A stretch of DNA of 64,000 nt. It comes from Gaiella occulta. GTDB lineage: Bacteria > Actinomycetota > Thermoleophilia > Gaiellales > Gaiellaceae. The notes under the pieces were generated by a model. It made no database searches. It was not told where the DNA came from and saw only the letters and a list, made by a program, of their open reading frames with translations. The position numbers were made by a program, and so were the translations under genes. The DNA lies in the NCBI RefSeq assembly GCF_003351045.1, contig NZ_QQZY01000007.1, positions 1-64,000 on the forward strand, in the 5' to 3' direction. Below, in pieces: positions 24,762 through 36,181 of the stretch (position 1 is its first letter; each line of letters starts with the position of its first letter).

Positions 24762-25608
24762 CCGAGACCGACCCGCCGTCGCCGGAGCTCGACGAGGAGT
24801 TTCCTCCGCCGCCCGCCTCGTCGTCGCCGGCCTCGTCCTCGGTCTCGACCTCCTGCTCGGCCGCGGCGACATCGCCCTCGACCTCGCTCTCGTCGTCCGC
24901 CTCGGTCTCGCTGCCGTTGGCGCCGACCGCCTTCAGCGTGTACGTGCCGTCGGCCGCAGCGTCGAAGTAGGCGAGCACGTCGGCCCCGACCGCGTACTTC
25001 GACACGTCGATGCCTGACGGCACGTTCATCGTCACGGAGCCGCCGCCGTCGGCCACGGTGATCGAGCCGGAGCCGACCGCCGTCACCTTCCCGGAGATCT
25101 GGCCGGCCGACGCCGACGGGTTGACCTCCTTGACCTGCGTCGCCGCGAGTGAACCGTCGCCGCTCACGCTGACCGTCACGTCGGTGACGCTGCCGGGGGT
25201 CGGCGTGTCGCCGCCGTGGGCGCTCGCCAAGGAGCGGACGCGCTTGGGCAGGCGGACAGACAGCACGGCGCCGCGCGCCGAGAGAATCGCGGTTCTCTTC
25301 GACTTCCGGACGCCGATGACGAACGCGCGAACATGGAACCTCCTCGCGCGTCCGACGACCCGCACCCTGGTACCTGCGAACGTCCCGTTCTTGAGGTACC
25401 GCGCGTTGAATGCGACGATTGCGCCGGGCCGCAGCCCGCGGACGGTCTGCACGTGCACCAGAGCGACCGCGCCCCGCGACTGCGCCACGGCGACAAGACC
25501 CGTCTTGGCGTCGATCTTGACGATCGCGCCCCGCTTCTGGGCCGCGCTCGCGACACCCGGCGCGAGAAGCGCTGTTGCCGCCCCGATCAGGACGAGCTTC
25601 TTGACCAC
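24745..25608 (-). CDS. secreted beta-rich protein with acidic Ser/Gly tail
   Basis: 287 residues from a GTG at 25608 with AGGAGG six bases upstream. The much longer upstream frame is Arg-rich and rejected. A Sec signal peptide (KKLVLIGAATALLAPGVASA) is followed by short beta-strand repeats of DUF5666-like character (GQISGKVTAVGSGSITVADG), suggesting OB- or barrel-type modules. The last 60 residues are acidic and Ser/Gly-rich and end in SGGSDD. No catalytic motif was seen. It precedes and overlaps the ECF sigma gene and could be its sensor partner or target, which is inference. Confidence 0.75.
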   Translation of the reverse strand: MVKKLVLIGAATALLAPGVASAAQKRGAIVKIDAKTGLVAVAQSRGAVALVHVQTVRGLRPGAIVAFNARYLKNGTFAGTRVRVVGRARRFHVRAFVIGVRKSKRTAILSARGAVLSVRLPKRVRSLASAHGGDTPTPGSVTDVTVSVSGDGSLAATQVKEVNPSASAGQISGKVTAVGSGSITVADGGGSVTMNVPSGIDVSKYAVGADVLAYFDAAADGTYTLKAVGANGSETEADDESEVEGDVAAAEQEVETEDEAGDDEAGGGGNSSSSSGDGGSVSGGSDD

Positions 25609-25840
25609 GGTTACCTCCTGTAGGTCGTTTAGGCAGAGACGGCATCGGCAGCCGAAACCTTGACTGCAAGCGCCGCAAATCCCTCGATCGAGGAGCACGA
25701 GCACCCGCTCACGCTCGCCCCCTGGCCGTTCTGCCGCAACGGTCGAGCTCGAACCTCGAGCCGCGGGCCACGCCGCACGCGCGAGGTGCCGTGCGATGCG
25801 TGCGTCCCGTGAGCGGGTCGATCGCCCTCGCGTGGCGCGT

Positions 25841-28800
25841 CTACCGCCCGCGACCGACGACGACGATCTGGTTCGAGGCGACGTCCGCGAGGCGGGTCTC
25901 CCTGCCGTCCGGATAGCGGACGCGGAGCTCTCGCACCCTGGCCGCGTCTCCCAGGCCGAAATGGACGCGCGGATCCTCCGAGGAGAGGTAGCTGCTGCCG
26001 GCATGCACCTCGCGCACGAGCCGGCGCCCGTCGGGCAAGACGGCGGTGACCACGGCGCCGGGAGAGAACGTCGTCAGCTTCACCTCGAGCCAGTGGCGGG
26101 CCGGCGCGGTGCTCCGCAGCAGGACGAGCCTGCCGCCGATCGAGCTCACCGCGACGTCGACGTTGCCGTCGTTGTCGAAGTCGGCCGCCGCGAGACCGCG
26201 GCCGTTGACGCGCGGCAGCCGGCGCAGGCCGGCGAGCCCGCCGGCGTCGGCGAACTGCCCCGGTTGCCCCTGCCCGGAGAGGTTCTCGAACACCTGGATC
26301 GGCTCCGCGTCCTTCGCCAGGTTCATGACCGGGATGGCGCCGTTGGCGACGGCGAGGTCGGGATTGCCGTCGAGGTCGAGATCGACCCATGACACGCCCC
26401 AGCCGGCGAGGCTCGTGTCGAAGGCGGAGGCGAAGCCCGGGCGCGCGTCCGTGAACGACGCTCCCCGCGCCCGCGGGCCCCTGCTGCGGTAGACCGCGTG
26501 CAGCTGGCCGTGGGAGTTCGTCACGAACAGGTCGGGGCGCCCGTCGCCGCTGTAGTCCGCGGAGGCGATGCCCATGCCGGCGTTCGGGTCGGCGACGCCT
26601 TCGCGGCGCGCACGCTCCTCGAGCCGGAAGCCGAGCCCGGCAGGGTCGGCGGCCGCGCCTCCCGGCCACGGGACGTTCTCGTACAGCCGGTTCGGGTCCG
26701 CGTCGTTGGCGACGTACAGGTCGAGGCGCCCGTCGCCGTTGACGTCGCTGAACAGCGCCCCGAGGCCGTGCTCGATCCCGGCCTTCTCGATTCCCGCCTG
26801 CGCCCCCACCTCGCGGAACCTCGCGCGCGTCCCGGCGGCCGGGCCCTCGTTGAGGTAGAGGCGGTCGCGCACACCCTTGTAGCCGGTGGGAAAGCCGGCC
26901 GCTGAGCCCGGGAGCGGGGCGTTGAGATCGGTGTAGCCGGCGACGAACAGGTCGGGCCGCCCGTCGCCGTTGACGTCGCCGACCGCCGCGCCCGCGTGCC
27001 AGCCGGACGAGGTGATCCCTGCCGCGCGGGCACCCTCGCTGAACGTGCCGTCGCCGTTGTTCCACAGGAGCGCGTCGTACCCGTCGGTTGCCACGTTGTA
27101 CCCGCCGGTCGTCACGTAGATGTCCGTCCTGCCGTCCAGGTCGAAGTCCGCCGCCACGCACCCGTTCCCGCGCAGGGGAAGGTCGGCCCCCGAGCCGCGG
27201 CTCACGTCGACGAACCTGCCCCTCACGTTGTGGAAGAGGGCGCTGCGCGGCAGCCCACCCTGCTCCTGCCAGCGGCCGATGTCGAGCTCCGAGTACGAGT
27301 TCACGACGAACAGGTCGAGCCAGCCGTCGTTGTCGTAGTCGAGCCAGCACAGCCCGCCTCCCATCATCGCCACCGGATCGGCCGTGACCCCGAAGCGGAA
27401 CGCGCCCTGACGGAAGTCGAGCCCCACCTGCGCGGCGACGTCCGTCAGACGCACGCCGGCGAAGCCCGAGGCGGCCGCGGTCTCCGCAGCCGGCGTGCCG
27501 GGGAAAGCGGCCGCGGAGCCCCGGGAGCCAACGATCACGTACCTGCCGTCCACGAGCGCGAGCTCGAGCGTGTGCGCGAAGCGTGCCGGGTCGCCGCGGC
27601 GCGCGACCGCCGGGGCCGACCCCGCGTATGTCGCCTGCCGCACCGTCCCCTCGAGCGCCGCGACGACCGTCGGCGGCGCCTGGCCCTTGCCGGGCTCGAG
27701 CGTGACGCGCATGCGCTCGACGTGGTAGTCGGGCACGACGACGGCGCGCCCGCCTGCAGCGCGGATCGCGCGCAGCAGCGCCGCGAGCCGGGCGCCGCCG
27801 GCGCCGGCGGCTGCACGGGCGGTGTCTCGCCGCCGTAGCGCATCCGCCTCGGCGCGGAGGTCGGCGACGACGTCGGCGGCGATCTGCCGCGCCGTACGCG
27901 GGTCGATCCGGGTCGCGACGCCCTTCGACGGCCCCACCGTCACCTGGGGCAGGCCGCCGGCGCTCGTCGCCCGCGCGTTCGCCGCCCCGGCGCTCGAGCG
28001 GGCGGGGATGCCGGCCAGGACGAGCAACCCCGCGGCGGCCGCCGCTGCCGTGAGCGCCGTCGCGGTGCGCATCGCGGCCACGCCGGGGCCCTCGCCCCGC
28101 AGGAGGCGGGCCGCCCAGGCCGGGGCGCCGCGGGCGGCGAGCCGCTCCACCAGCGGCCGCGCCGCGCACACGAGCGTGAGGGCGCCGAGGAGCGCGACCT
28201 TGCTTCCGAACTCGGTCTTCTGCGGCGCGATGAGGAGCGCCGCGAGCAGCGCCACGGAAGCGGCGTACAGGCGGCGTCCGAGGCGGCCGTCGGGAACCGT
28301 CTTCGGGTCGGTGATCATGAAGAAGAGGAAGACGAGGATCTCGGGCGAGAACACGAGCACGCGCCAGAACTCCGCGTCCGCGATCGGGCCGAGATGCCAG
28401 CGTGCGGTCATCGCATGCCCGGCGGCGGCGAGCACGCCGAGGGCGGCGGCGAACGTGAGCCAGAAGACGACGGCGATGCCGAGCAGGCGCAGGCGCGCGA
28501 GGATCACGAGCCCACCGGCGACGATGATCGTCAGGGCGAGCACGAGCCACGTCGACGTCGGCCCCCACCAGAACTCGAGCGGGTCGGCGAGCTCCGGGCC
28601 GAGCAGCAGGAAGCCGAGCACGAGACCGACGTTCGACGGATTGAAGATGTGCCGGCCGCGGACGCGGATCAGGTGCTTCGAGAGCAGCGCCACGGCCGAC
28701 GTCCCTGCGAAGATCCACGCGCCGCGGAGGCTCCACCAGTCGCCGTGCTCGGTGCCGGGCACGCGCAGGATGAAGGCGACGCCGTTTCCGGTCAGGAGCG

Positions 28801-29059
28801 CGCTCGCGGGCCACATGATCACCCGCCGGCGCCAGAAGGCGATCCCGACCTCGAGCACCGCGCACGTGAGCAGCGCCACGAGGATCTGGGCGATCGAGAG
28901 CCGGAACGCGAACGCCGTCTGCCCGAGCACCTGCAACGACACGATCACCGCCGCCAGGTGGAGGCGGGGATCGCGGAGCGTCGGCAGCAGAACCGGGTAC
29001 CGGGTACCCCGGATCCGCACCGTCGGCCTGCCGGCGCCGACTAGGGCGGGCGCGCTCAT
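25841..29059 (-). CDS. RnfD/NqrB-like membrane domain fused to FG-GAP repeats and a UnbV domain
   Basis: 1072 residues. Residues about 30-310 form a polytopic membrane domain resembling RnfD/NqrB, with HIFNPSNVGLV matching the family NPFNP region and FFMITDPKTVP matching FFMATDPVTSP. The SGAT-type covalent flavin site was not found. After a linker come at least seven calcium-binding FG-GAP/VCBS loops (DYDNDGWLDLFV, DVNGDGRPDLFV, DYSGDGRPDLFV and similar). The C-terminal ASPIC/UnbV domain spans about 980-1065 (HAGSSYLSSEDPRVHFGLG). The repeats should lie outside the cell. No enzyme activity can be assigned. An unusual membrane-anchored beta-propeller architecture. Confidence 0.88.
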   Translation of the reverse strand: MSAPALVGAGRPTVRIRGTRYPVLLPTLRDPRLHLAAVIVSLQVLGQTAFAFRLSIAQILVALLTCAVLEVGIAFWRRRVIMWPASALLTGNGVAFILRVPGTEHGDWWSLRGAWIFAGTSAVALLSKHLIRVRGRHIFNPSNVGLVLGFLLLGPELADPLEFWWGPTSTWLVLALTIIVAGGLVILARLRLLGIAVVFWLTFAAALGVLAAAGHAMTARWHLGPIADAEFWRVLVFSPEILVFLFFMITDPKTVPDGRLGRRLYAASVALLAALLIAPQKTEFGSKVALLGALTLVCAARPLVERLAARGAPAWAARLLRGEGPGVAAMRTATALTAAAAAAGLLVLAGIPARSSAGAANARATSAGGLPQVTVGPSKGVATRIDPRTARQIAADVVADLRAEADALRRRDTARAAAGAGGARLAALLRAIRAAGGRAVVVPDYHVERMRVTLEPGKGQAPPTVVAALEGTVRQATYAGSAPAVARRGDPARFAHTLELALVDGRYVIVGSRGSAAAFPGTPAAETAAASGFAGVRLTDVAAQVGLDFRQGAFRFGVTADPVAMMGGGLCWLDYDNDGWLDLFVVNSYSELDIGRWQEQGGLPRSALFHNVRGRFVDVSRGSGADLPLRGNGCVAADFDLDGRTDIYVTTGGYNVATDGYDALLWNNGDGTFSEGARAAGITSSGWHAGAAVGDVNGDGRPDLFVAGYTDLNAPLPGSAAGFPTGYKGVRDRLYLNEGPAAGTRARFREVGAQAGIEKAGIEHGLGALFSDVNGDGRLDLYVANDADPNRLYENVPWPGGAAADPAGLGFRLEERARREGVADPNAGMGIASADYSGDGRPDLFVTNSHGQLHAVYRSRGPRARGASFTDARPGFASAFDTSLAGWGVSWVDLDLDGNPDLAVANGAIPVMNLAKDAEPIQVFENLSGQGQPGQFADAGGLAGLRRLPRVNGRGLAAADFDNDGNVDVAVSSIGGRLVLLRSTAPARHWLEVKLTTFSPGAVVTAVLPDGRRLVREVHAGSSYLSSEDPRVHFGLGDAARVRELRVRYPDGRETRLADVASNQIVVVGRGR

Positions 29060-29106
29060 CGACGACCCATGCTACTCAGCCGGCGGCGCCGACGGCAGCC
29101 CCGGCA

Positions 29107-29820
29107 CTACAGCCCCAGCGCGCGCCTGCCGAGCAGGCTCCACCTCCTCTCGAAGGTCGCACGCGACCAGACGACCCGCTCCCCGACGAGAGGATCGTTC
29201 ACGAGCAGGCCGGTCCCGCGCATGCCGACCAGCACGACCGTGTGCTCTCCGAAGTTCACGCCGACCGTCTTCCCGGCCGGTGTCGACCAGCGGCGGTAGG
29301 GACCCTCCGAGAGGCCGACCCAGGCCATCACCGGCCGACCTCGCGCCACGCGCGCATAGATGTCCTCGACCGGCCTGCGGCTCAGGTCGGCGAGCGCCAC
29401 GCCGTGGACCGCGGCCAGCCGCCGGATCGGGCCCTGGTAGACGCCGAAGCCGCCCGCCGTGCCGCCGCCGGCCGCGCGCCCCACGAAGCCTCGATCGGGG
29501 TCGCCCCAGACCCATGTCCCGTCCGACGCGACGATCGGGTCGAGCGGGCCGCTCTTCGCCACGGCCTGCTGCAGCGCGCGCTGGTCGACCGGCCGGCCCG
29601 CCGCCGCGAGGATCATCGACAGAGCGGCCGTCTCGCAGTTGTTCCTGAACACCTGGCGGACGACGGGCACGGGCCCGACGCGACGCGCGCGGCCGGCGGG
29701 CGCCTTCGACCCCGACGCCGACGCGTTCACGCTCGTTGCGCCCGTCGTCCCGGGCGAGGTGGAGACGAGCCATGCGGCGACGCCGATCGCGAGGGCGCCG
29801 ATGAGGGCCGCGGGCTTCAC
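29107..29820 (-). CDS. C39-like secreted cysteine peptidase
   Basis: 237 residues from a GTG overlapping the methyltransferase stop (GTGA). An N-terminal signal/anchor helix (AALIGALAIGVAAWLVS) leads into a papain-like C39_2 domain. Q56 is in VVRQVF, the catalytic Cys is C62 in NNCETAALSMIL, a His is in GEHTVVLVG and an Asp in VNDPLVGE. These give a complete C/H/D set. Such proteins cleave peptides or act as bacteriocin-processing-like hydrolases outside the membrane. Here the substrate is unknown. The gene lies between a methyltransferase and the RnfD-fusion gene on the same strand. Confidence 0.85.
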   Translation of the reverse strand: MKPAALIGALAIGVAAWLVSTSPGTTGATSVNASASGSKAPAGRARRVGPVPVVRQVFRNNCETAALSMILAAAGRPVDQRALQQAVAKSGPLDPIVASDGTWVWGDPDRGFVGRAAGGGTAGGFGVYQGPIRRLAAVHGVALADLSRRPVEDIYARVARGRPVMAWVGLSEGPYRRWSTPAGKTVGVNFGEHTVVLVGMRGTGLLVNDPLVGERVVWSRATFERRWSLLGRRALGL

Positions 29821-30563
29821 GATGCCCGCCTGAGGGGGCGGCGGGCACACGCGATCCCCGCCTCGTGCTCGATCGGCTCGACGGTGACGGCCGTGAAGCT
29901 CCGTCCCTCGAGCATCTCCCGCCATCGCTGCGGCGGCGACGGGTGCTCCCAGCGCCCGGCCGCCACGCGCCCGGCGTTGCGGGCGAGACGGAGGATGCCG
30001 CCCGGGCCCTTGCGGGCGATCGCGACGACCTTGCTGGTGATGATCGCGCGATCGCGCGGGGCGAGCGACAGGGCGAACATCATGTCGCAGACGACGAGCC
30101 GTCCTCCGGGGCGAAGCACCCGTCGCGCCTCGCTGAGCGCGAGCTCCTTGCCCTCGTCGGCGAGGTGGTGGAAGGCGTAGTTCGACACCACCACGGTTGC
30201 CGACTCGTCCTCGAGCGGAAGCTCGCGGAGGTCGGCATGCACGGGGTCGAGGTTCTCCAGCCGACCGGCTTGCGCCCGATCGGCGAGTCGCGCGAGCATC
30301 GTCTTCGAATAGTCGACGGCGCTCACGCGCGACGTCAGCTCCGCGAGCGGAAGCGCGAGCAGCCCGGTGCCGCAGCCGAGGTCGACGGCGACGTCGTGCG
30401 GCTGCGGCGCGGCGAGCTCGAGAATCCGCTTCGCGAACCCGACGAACGCGGGCGAGTCGGCGACCGACTCCCACGAGTCGACGCGCTCGACCCAGGCGGG
30501 CGTCGGCGCCGGCGCGTAGGCGCGCGACGGGCGCGGCAGGGCGGTGATGACCTTCTCGTTCAC
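29817..30563 (-). CDS. class I SAM-dependent methyltransferase
   Basis: 248 residues from a GTG at 30563, chosen because GGAGG lies 8 bases upstream and the preceding in-frame residues look unnatural. Motif I is VAVDLGCGTGLLALPLAEL, then SAVDYSK, VVVSNYAFHHL (motif IV) and ARRVLRPGGRLVVCDMM. A ubiquinone/menaquinone-type or small-molecule methyltransferase is likely. The acceptor cannot be named. The stop overlaps the C39-like gene, so the pair is co-translated. Confidence 0.88.
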   Translation of the reverse strand: MNEKVITALPRPSRAYAPAPTPAWVERVDSWESVADSPAFVGFAKRILELAAPQPHDVAVDLGCGTGLLALPLAELTSRVSAVDYSKTMLARLADRAQAGRLENLDPVHADLRELPLEDESATVVVSNYAFHHLADEGKELALSEARRVLRPGGRLVVCDMMFALSLAPRDRAIITSKVVAIARKGPGGILRLARNAGRVAAGRWEHPSPPQRWREMLEGRSFTAVTVEPIEHEAGIACARRPLRRAS

Positions 30564-30625
30564 GGTGAAACCCTCCGTTTCGGCGATGAAGAGCGACAGG
30601 AGGCCCCGGGCGGGGCCGGGTCGCC

Positions 30626-30943
30626 CTACAGCCGCAGCGGAGAGCACGACGGCGTGCTGCATCCGTCCGCAAGAGCGCGGACGGCGAACCCTGGCGGCCC
30701 GCGCACGACCTCCGCGGCGGTCATGATCAGCAGCGGCCGCACACGGACGAGAGCGACGATCGCGACGAGCAGGAGGGCGATCCCCATGCAGAGGTCACCC
30801 GCGTCGCCGATCGCCTCTTCGCTTCCCTCGTGGACGACCATGAGTGCGAGCACGACCGCGAGCAGGACGAGGAGCAGCGGCCCCAGGATCGGGTGCCGCA
30901 GGGCGTGCTCGATGCTCCTGCGGAGGCGGATCACGATCTGCAT
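30626..30943 (-). CDS. small membrane protein, unknown
   Basis: 105 residues with two or three hydrophobic helices (ILGPLLLVLLAVVLALMVV and GIALLLVAIVALVRV) and a Cys-containing tail (GCSTPSCSPL). No family was recognised. It lies on the same strand downstream of the copper ATPases, separated by 65 bases, and upstream of the methyltransferase. The Cys pair and the metal neighbourhood make a metal-related role conceivable but unproven. Confidence 0.6.
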   Translation of the reverse strand: MQIVIRLRRSIEHALRHPILGPLLLVLLAVVLALMVVHEGSEEAIGDAGDLCMGIALLLVAIVALVRVRPLLIMTAAEVVRGPPGFAVRALADGCSTPSCSPLRL

Positions 30944-31008
30944 CGTATTCGCGACGGAGGCTCCGGAACCTTGCGAGCTCCCGAGATCGTCGGTTCTTCA
31001 CGTCTCGC

Positions 31009-33453
31009 TCAGCCTTCGCCGGCACGGTGTCCCGGCAGCCGCAGCCGTTTCAGCGCGAGCGCGTTCACGGCGACGACGACGCTCGAGCCGGACATCGAGA
31101 TGGCGGCGACCTCGGGACGGAGCACGAGGCCCCAGCGCCCGAAGATGCCTGCGGCGATCGGGAGCGCGAGCGAGTTGTAGCCGATCGCCCAGCCGAGGTT
31201 CTGGCGCATCTTGTGCACGGTGCCGCGTCCGATCCGCACCGCTGTCGCGACGTCGAGCGGGTCGGAGCGCATCAGCACGACGTCGGCGGTCTCGATCGCG
31301 ACATCCGTGCCGGCGCCGATGGCGATGCCGACGTCGGCCTGCGCGAGGGCGGGGGCGTCGTTGACGCCGTCGCCGACCATCGCGACCTTGCGCCCGGCGG
31401 CCTGCAGCTCCGCCACCTTCGCCGCCTTGTCGCCGGGGAGCACGTCCGCGAGCACCTCGTCGATACCGACCTCGGCGGCGATGCGCCGTGCCGTGGCCTC
31501 GTTGTCGCCGGTGAGCATGACGGGCGTGATGCCGATCTCCTTCAGGGCGGCGACCGCCTCGGCTGCGGTATCGCGGGCCGCGTCCGCGATCGCGATCAGC
31601 CCCGCCGCCTTGCCGTCGACGGCGACGCGCACCACGGTGCGTCCTTCTTCGGCGAGCACCCCGGCCCTGTCCGCGAGCCCGTCGAGCGCGACCCGCTCGC
31701 GGTCGAGCAGCCTCTGGTTGCCGACCGCGACACGCCGTCCGTCGACGCGCGCGATCGCGCCGTGTCCCGGCACCGCCTCGAACTCGACGGCCCGAGGTAT
31801 CTCGATGCCGCGACTCGTCGCCGACGCGACGATCGCTTCGGCGAGCGGGTGCTCGCTCTCGCGCTCGACCGCGGCGACGAGTCGCAACACGTCGGCCTCG
31901 CCGACACCGTCAGCCGTCGCGACCTCGACGACCTCCGGCTGACCCCTCGTCAGCGTCCCCGTCTTGTCGAGGACGACGGTATCGAGCGAGGCGATCCGCT
32001 CGAGCGCGACCGCGTTCTTGAACAGGATGCCGCGCTCGGCGCCGAGGCCGGTACCGACCATGATCGCCGTCGGCGTCGCCAGTCCGAGCGCGTCCGGGCA
32101 GGTGATCACGACGACCGTGATCGCGAAGACGAGCGCCCGCTGCACCGAGACGCCCGCCGCCAGGTACCAGACGAGGAACGTCCCGGCCCCGCCGACGAGG
32201 GCGACGAGCACGAGCCAGAAGGCGGCACGGTCGGCGAGCCGCTGTGCCGGCGCCTTCGAGTTCTGCGCCTCCTGCACGAGCTCGACGATCTGCGCGAGCG
32301 CCGTGTCCGCCCCGACGGCGGTCGCCTTCGCCCGCAGCGTCCCGTTCTTGTTGATCGTCGCCCCGATCAGCGCCTCGCCCGGGCGCTTCGAGACGGGCAG
32401 GCTCTCGCCCGTGACCATCGACTCGTCGACGGCGCTCTCGCCCTCGACCACCTCCGCGTCGACCGGCACCTTCGCTCCCGGCCGGATCAGCAGCAGGTCG
32501 CCGACGACGACGTCCGCCGTCGGGATCTCCAGCTCGACACCGTCCCGCAGCACGACGGCCTGCGGCGGAGCCAGGTCGAGCAGCGCGCGGATGGCGTCGT
32601 TCGCGCCGCCGCGGGCGCGCATCTCGAACCAGTGCCCGAGCAGGACGAATGCCGCCAGGAACGCGGACGCCTCGTAGAAGACCTCGCCCTCGATCCAGAA
32701 CGTGGCCGCGACGGAGTAGACCCAGCCGGTACCGATCGCGACGGCGACGAGCACCATCATGTCGAGCGTTCTCGCCCTCAGCGCGTGGTAGGCGCCGCGG
32801 AAGAAGATCGAGGACGAGTAGAAGACGACCAGCAGGCTGAGGAGGAGCTGCCAGACCTCCGTGCGCATTCCGAGCGGGGTGGGGGGGATGGAGCCGAACA
32901 GGCTCTCGCCCATCGGCGACCAGACGGCGATCGGGACAGCGAGCGCGACCGCGACGAGGAAGCGGTCGCGCATCTCGCGCACCATTCCCGCCATCGACAT
33001 CCCGGCATGGCCGCCGTCGCCGTGCCCGTGCGCGTGGGCGGCTCGCTCGCTCGCTCCGCCGTCGCCCCCCGCCGCCGCCGCGGCGGGCGCTCCGTGCCCG
33101 CCGTGGTCGTGGACGCGTTCGAGCGGAGACTCCTGTGGCGAGGGCTCGTGCAGCGGGTCGCACACGTGGCCGGGAACCGATTGACCGGCGCAGTGGAAGC
33201 CGCATTCCTCGACCCACGAGCGCAGTGCCGCGACCGTGGTCTCCCGCGGGTCGAACCTGACCGTCGCCGTCTGGGCGACCGGATTCGCGTCGACGGCGAG
33301 AACGCCCGGCCGGGCAGCGAGCGACCGTTCGACGACCGCCTTCTCGGACGCGCGGTAGAGACCCCCGACGTGGAGCGTGGTGGTCTCGGCCGCTACGGCG
33401 GGCGGCCGCTGCCCGGGGTGGTCGTGCCCGCTCGCGGGTGCATCCGCGCGCAT
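31009..33453 (-). CDS. P1B-type heavy-metal ATPase with CPD motif
   Basis: 814 residues. An N-terminal HMA-like domain lacks the metal Cys pair (GLYRASEKAV stands where GMxCxxC should be). A Cys/His-rich linker (HCAGQSVPGHVCDP and a HGHGDGGHAGMSMAGM segment) leads into the ATPase. Core motifs are intact: [30 protein letters not shown]. The transmembrane metal site reads C452-P-D (TCPDALGLATP) instead of the usual CPC or CPH, while the His-rich N-terminus resembles CopB-like pumps. Export of Cu or another soft metal is likely, but specificity is open. It lies 7 bases downstream of csoR. Confidence 0.93.
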   Translation of the reverse strand: MRADAPASGHDHPGQRPPAVAAETTTLHVGGLYRASEKAVVERSLAARPGVLAVDANPVAQTATVRFDPRETTVAALRSWVEECGFHCAGQSVPGHVCDPLHEPSPQESPLERVHDHGGHGAPAAAAAGGDGGASERAAHAHGHGDGGHAGMSMAGMVREMRDRFLVAVALAVPIAVWSPMGESLFGSIPPTPLGMRTEVWQLLLSLLVVFYSSSIFFRGAYHALRARTLDMMVLVAVAIGTGWVYSVAATFWIEGEVFYEASAFLAAFVLLGHWFEMRARGGANDAIRALLDLAPPQAVVLRDGVELEIPTADVVVGDLLLIRPGAKVPVDAEVVEGESAVDESMVTGESLPVSKRPGEALIGATINKNGTLRAKATAVGADTALAQIVELVQEAQNSKAPAQRLADRAAFWLVLVALVGGAGTFLVWYLAAGVSVQRALVFAITVVVITCPDALGLATPTAIMVGTGLGAERGILFKNAVALERIASLDTVVLDKTGTLTRGQPEVVEVATADGVGEADVLRLVAAVERESEHPLAEAIVASATSRGIEIPRAVEFEAVPGHGAIARVDGRRVAVGNQRLLDRERVALDGLADRAGVLAEEGRTVVRVAVDGKAAGLIAIADAARDTAAEAVAALKEIGITPVMLTGDNEATARRIAAEVGIDEVLADVLPGDKAAKVAELQAAGRKVAMVGDGVNDAPALAQADVGIAIGAGTDVAIETADVVLMRSDPLDVATAVRIGRGTVHKMRQNLGWAIGYNSLALPIAAGIFGRWGLVLRPEVAAISMSGSSVVVAVNALALKRLRLPGHRAGEG

Positions 33454-33460
33454 GCGGGCG

Positions 33461-33747
33461 CTACCGGGTCTTCACGAATCGCTGCACGGCCTCGAGCAGC
33501 TCGGTGGTCTTGTGCGCGACGGCGGCGTCGTCGCCGGATCTGATCGCGCCGGCGACGCAGTGGTTGACGTGGTCCTCGAGCAGCCTGGCGCCCACGTGCT
33601 CGAGCGCGGTCCTCACCGCGGCGATCTGGGTGAGGATGTCGATGCAGTAGCGGTCGCCCTCGACCATCCTCTCGATACCGCGAACCTGACCCTCGATCCG
33701 GTGCAGGCGCTTGATCAGCGCGTCCTTGTCCTTCGCGTAGCCGTGGC

Positions 33748-33751
<4 letters not shown>
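33461..33751 (-). CDS. csoR: copper-sensing repressor CsoR
   Basis: 96 residues, all-helical CsoR/DUF156 fold ([19 protein letters not shown]). The copper ligands are exactly in place: C36 (RYCIDIL), H61 and C65 (EDHVNHCV). This is the C-H-C set of Cu(I)-sensing CsoR proteins, with the same numbering as the mycobacterial one. GTG start overlapping the copA stop. Cu(I) binding releases DNA, and the probable operator is at 36165-36181 in front of copZ. The operon copZ-copA-csoR-ATPase is therefore self-regulated. Confidence 0.94.
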
Positions 33752-35927
<2,176 letters not shown>

Positions 35928-35931
<4 letters not shown>

Positions 35932-36131
35932 GCCGCCTCGTACCCCGCCTCCTCGATCGCGGCGCGGATCGCGGCGTCGTCGAGACGCTCGCCGACAACA
36001 TCGACGCGCTTCGACTCGAGATCGACGACGATGGACTCCACCCCCTCGAGGGCCGAGACCTCCTCAGTGACGGCGGCCTTGCAGTGGCCGCAGTGCATGC
36101 CGGGCACGGTGTACGTGAGCGTCGTGCTCAT
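35928..36131 (-). CDS. copZ: copper chaperone CopZ (HMA domain)
   Basis: 67 residues, a single HMA domain with the metal loop [11 protein letters not shown] and the ferredoxin-like pattern ending in IEEAGYEAA. Delivers Cu(I) to CopA and can exchange it with CsoR. The extra His in the CGHC loop is common in Gram-positive CopZ. AGGAGG lies about 8 bases upstream of the ATG. First gene of the copper operon. Confidence 0.93.
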
Positions 36132-36161
36132 ATCCCTTTCCTCCTGCGGTCGTCGGTTTCG

Positions 36162-36181
36162 ATCATACCCTACAGGGGTAT
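36162..36181 (-). promoter_or_regulatory. CsoR operator/promoter of the copper operon
   Basis: ATACCC TACAG GGGTAT at 36165-36181 is a dyad almost identical to known Gram-positive CsoR operators of copZA. The leftward -10 TATGAT (36167-36162) overlaps it, so bound CsoR would block the polymerase between -10 and a weak -35. It lies about 30 bases before copZ. Confidence 0.8.

Noticed and set aside
30844..33543. 899-codon open frame opposite the CPD-type ATPase
   Set aside because: Low-complexity shadow of a well-supported gene on the other strand.
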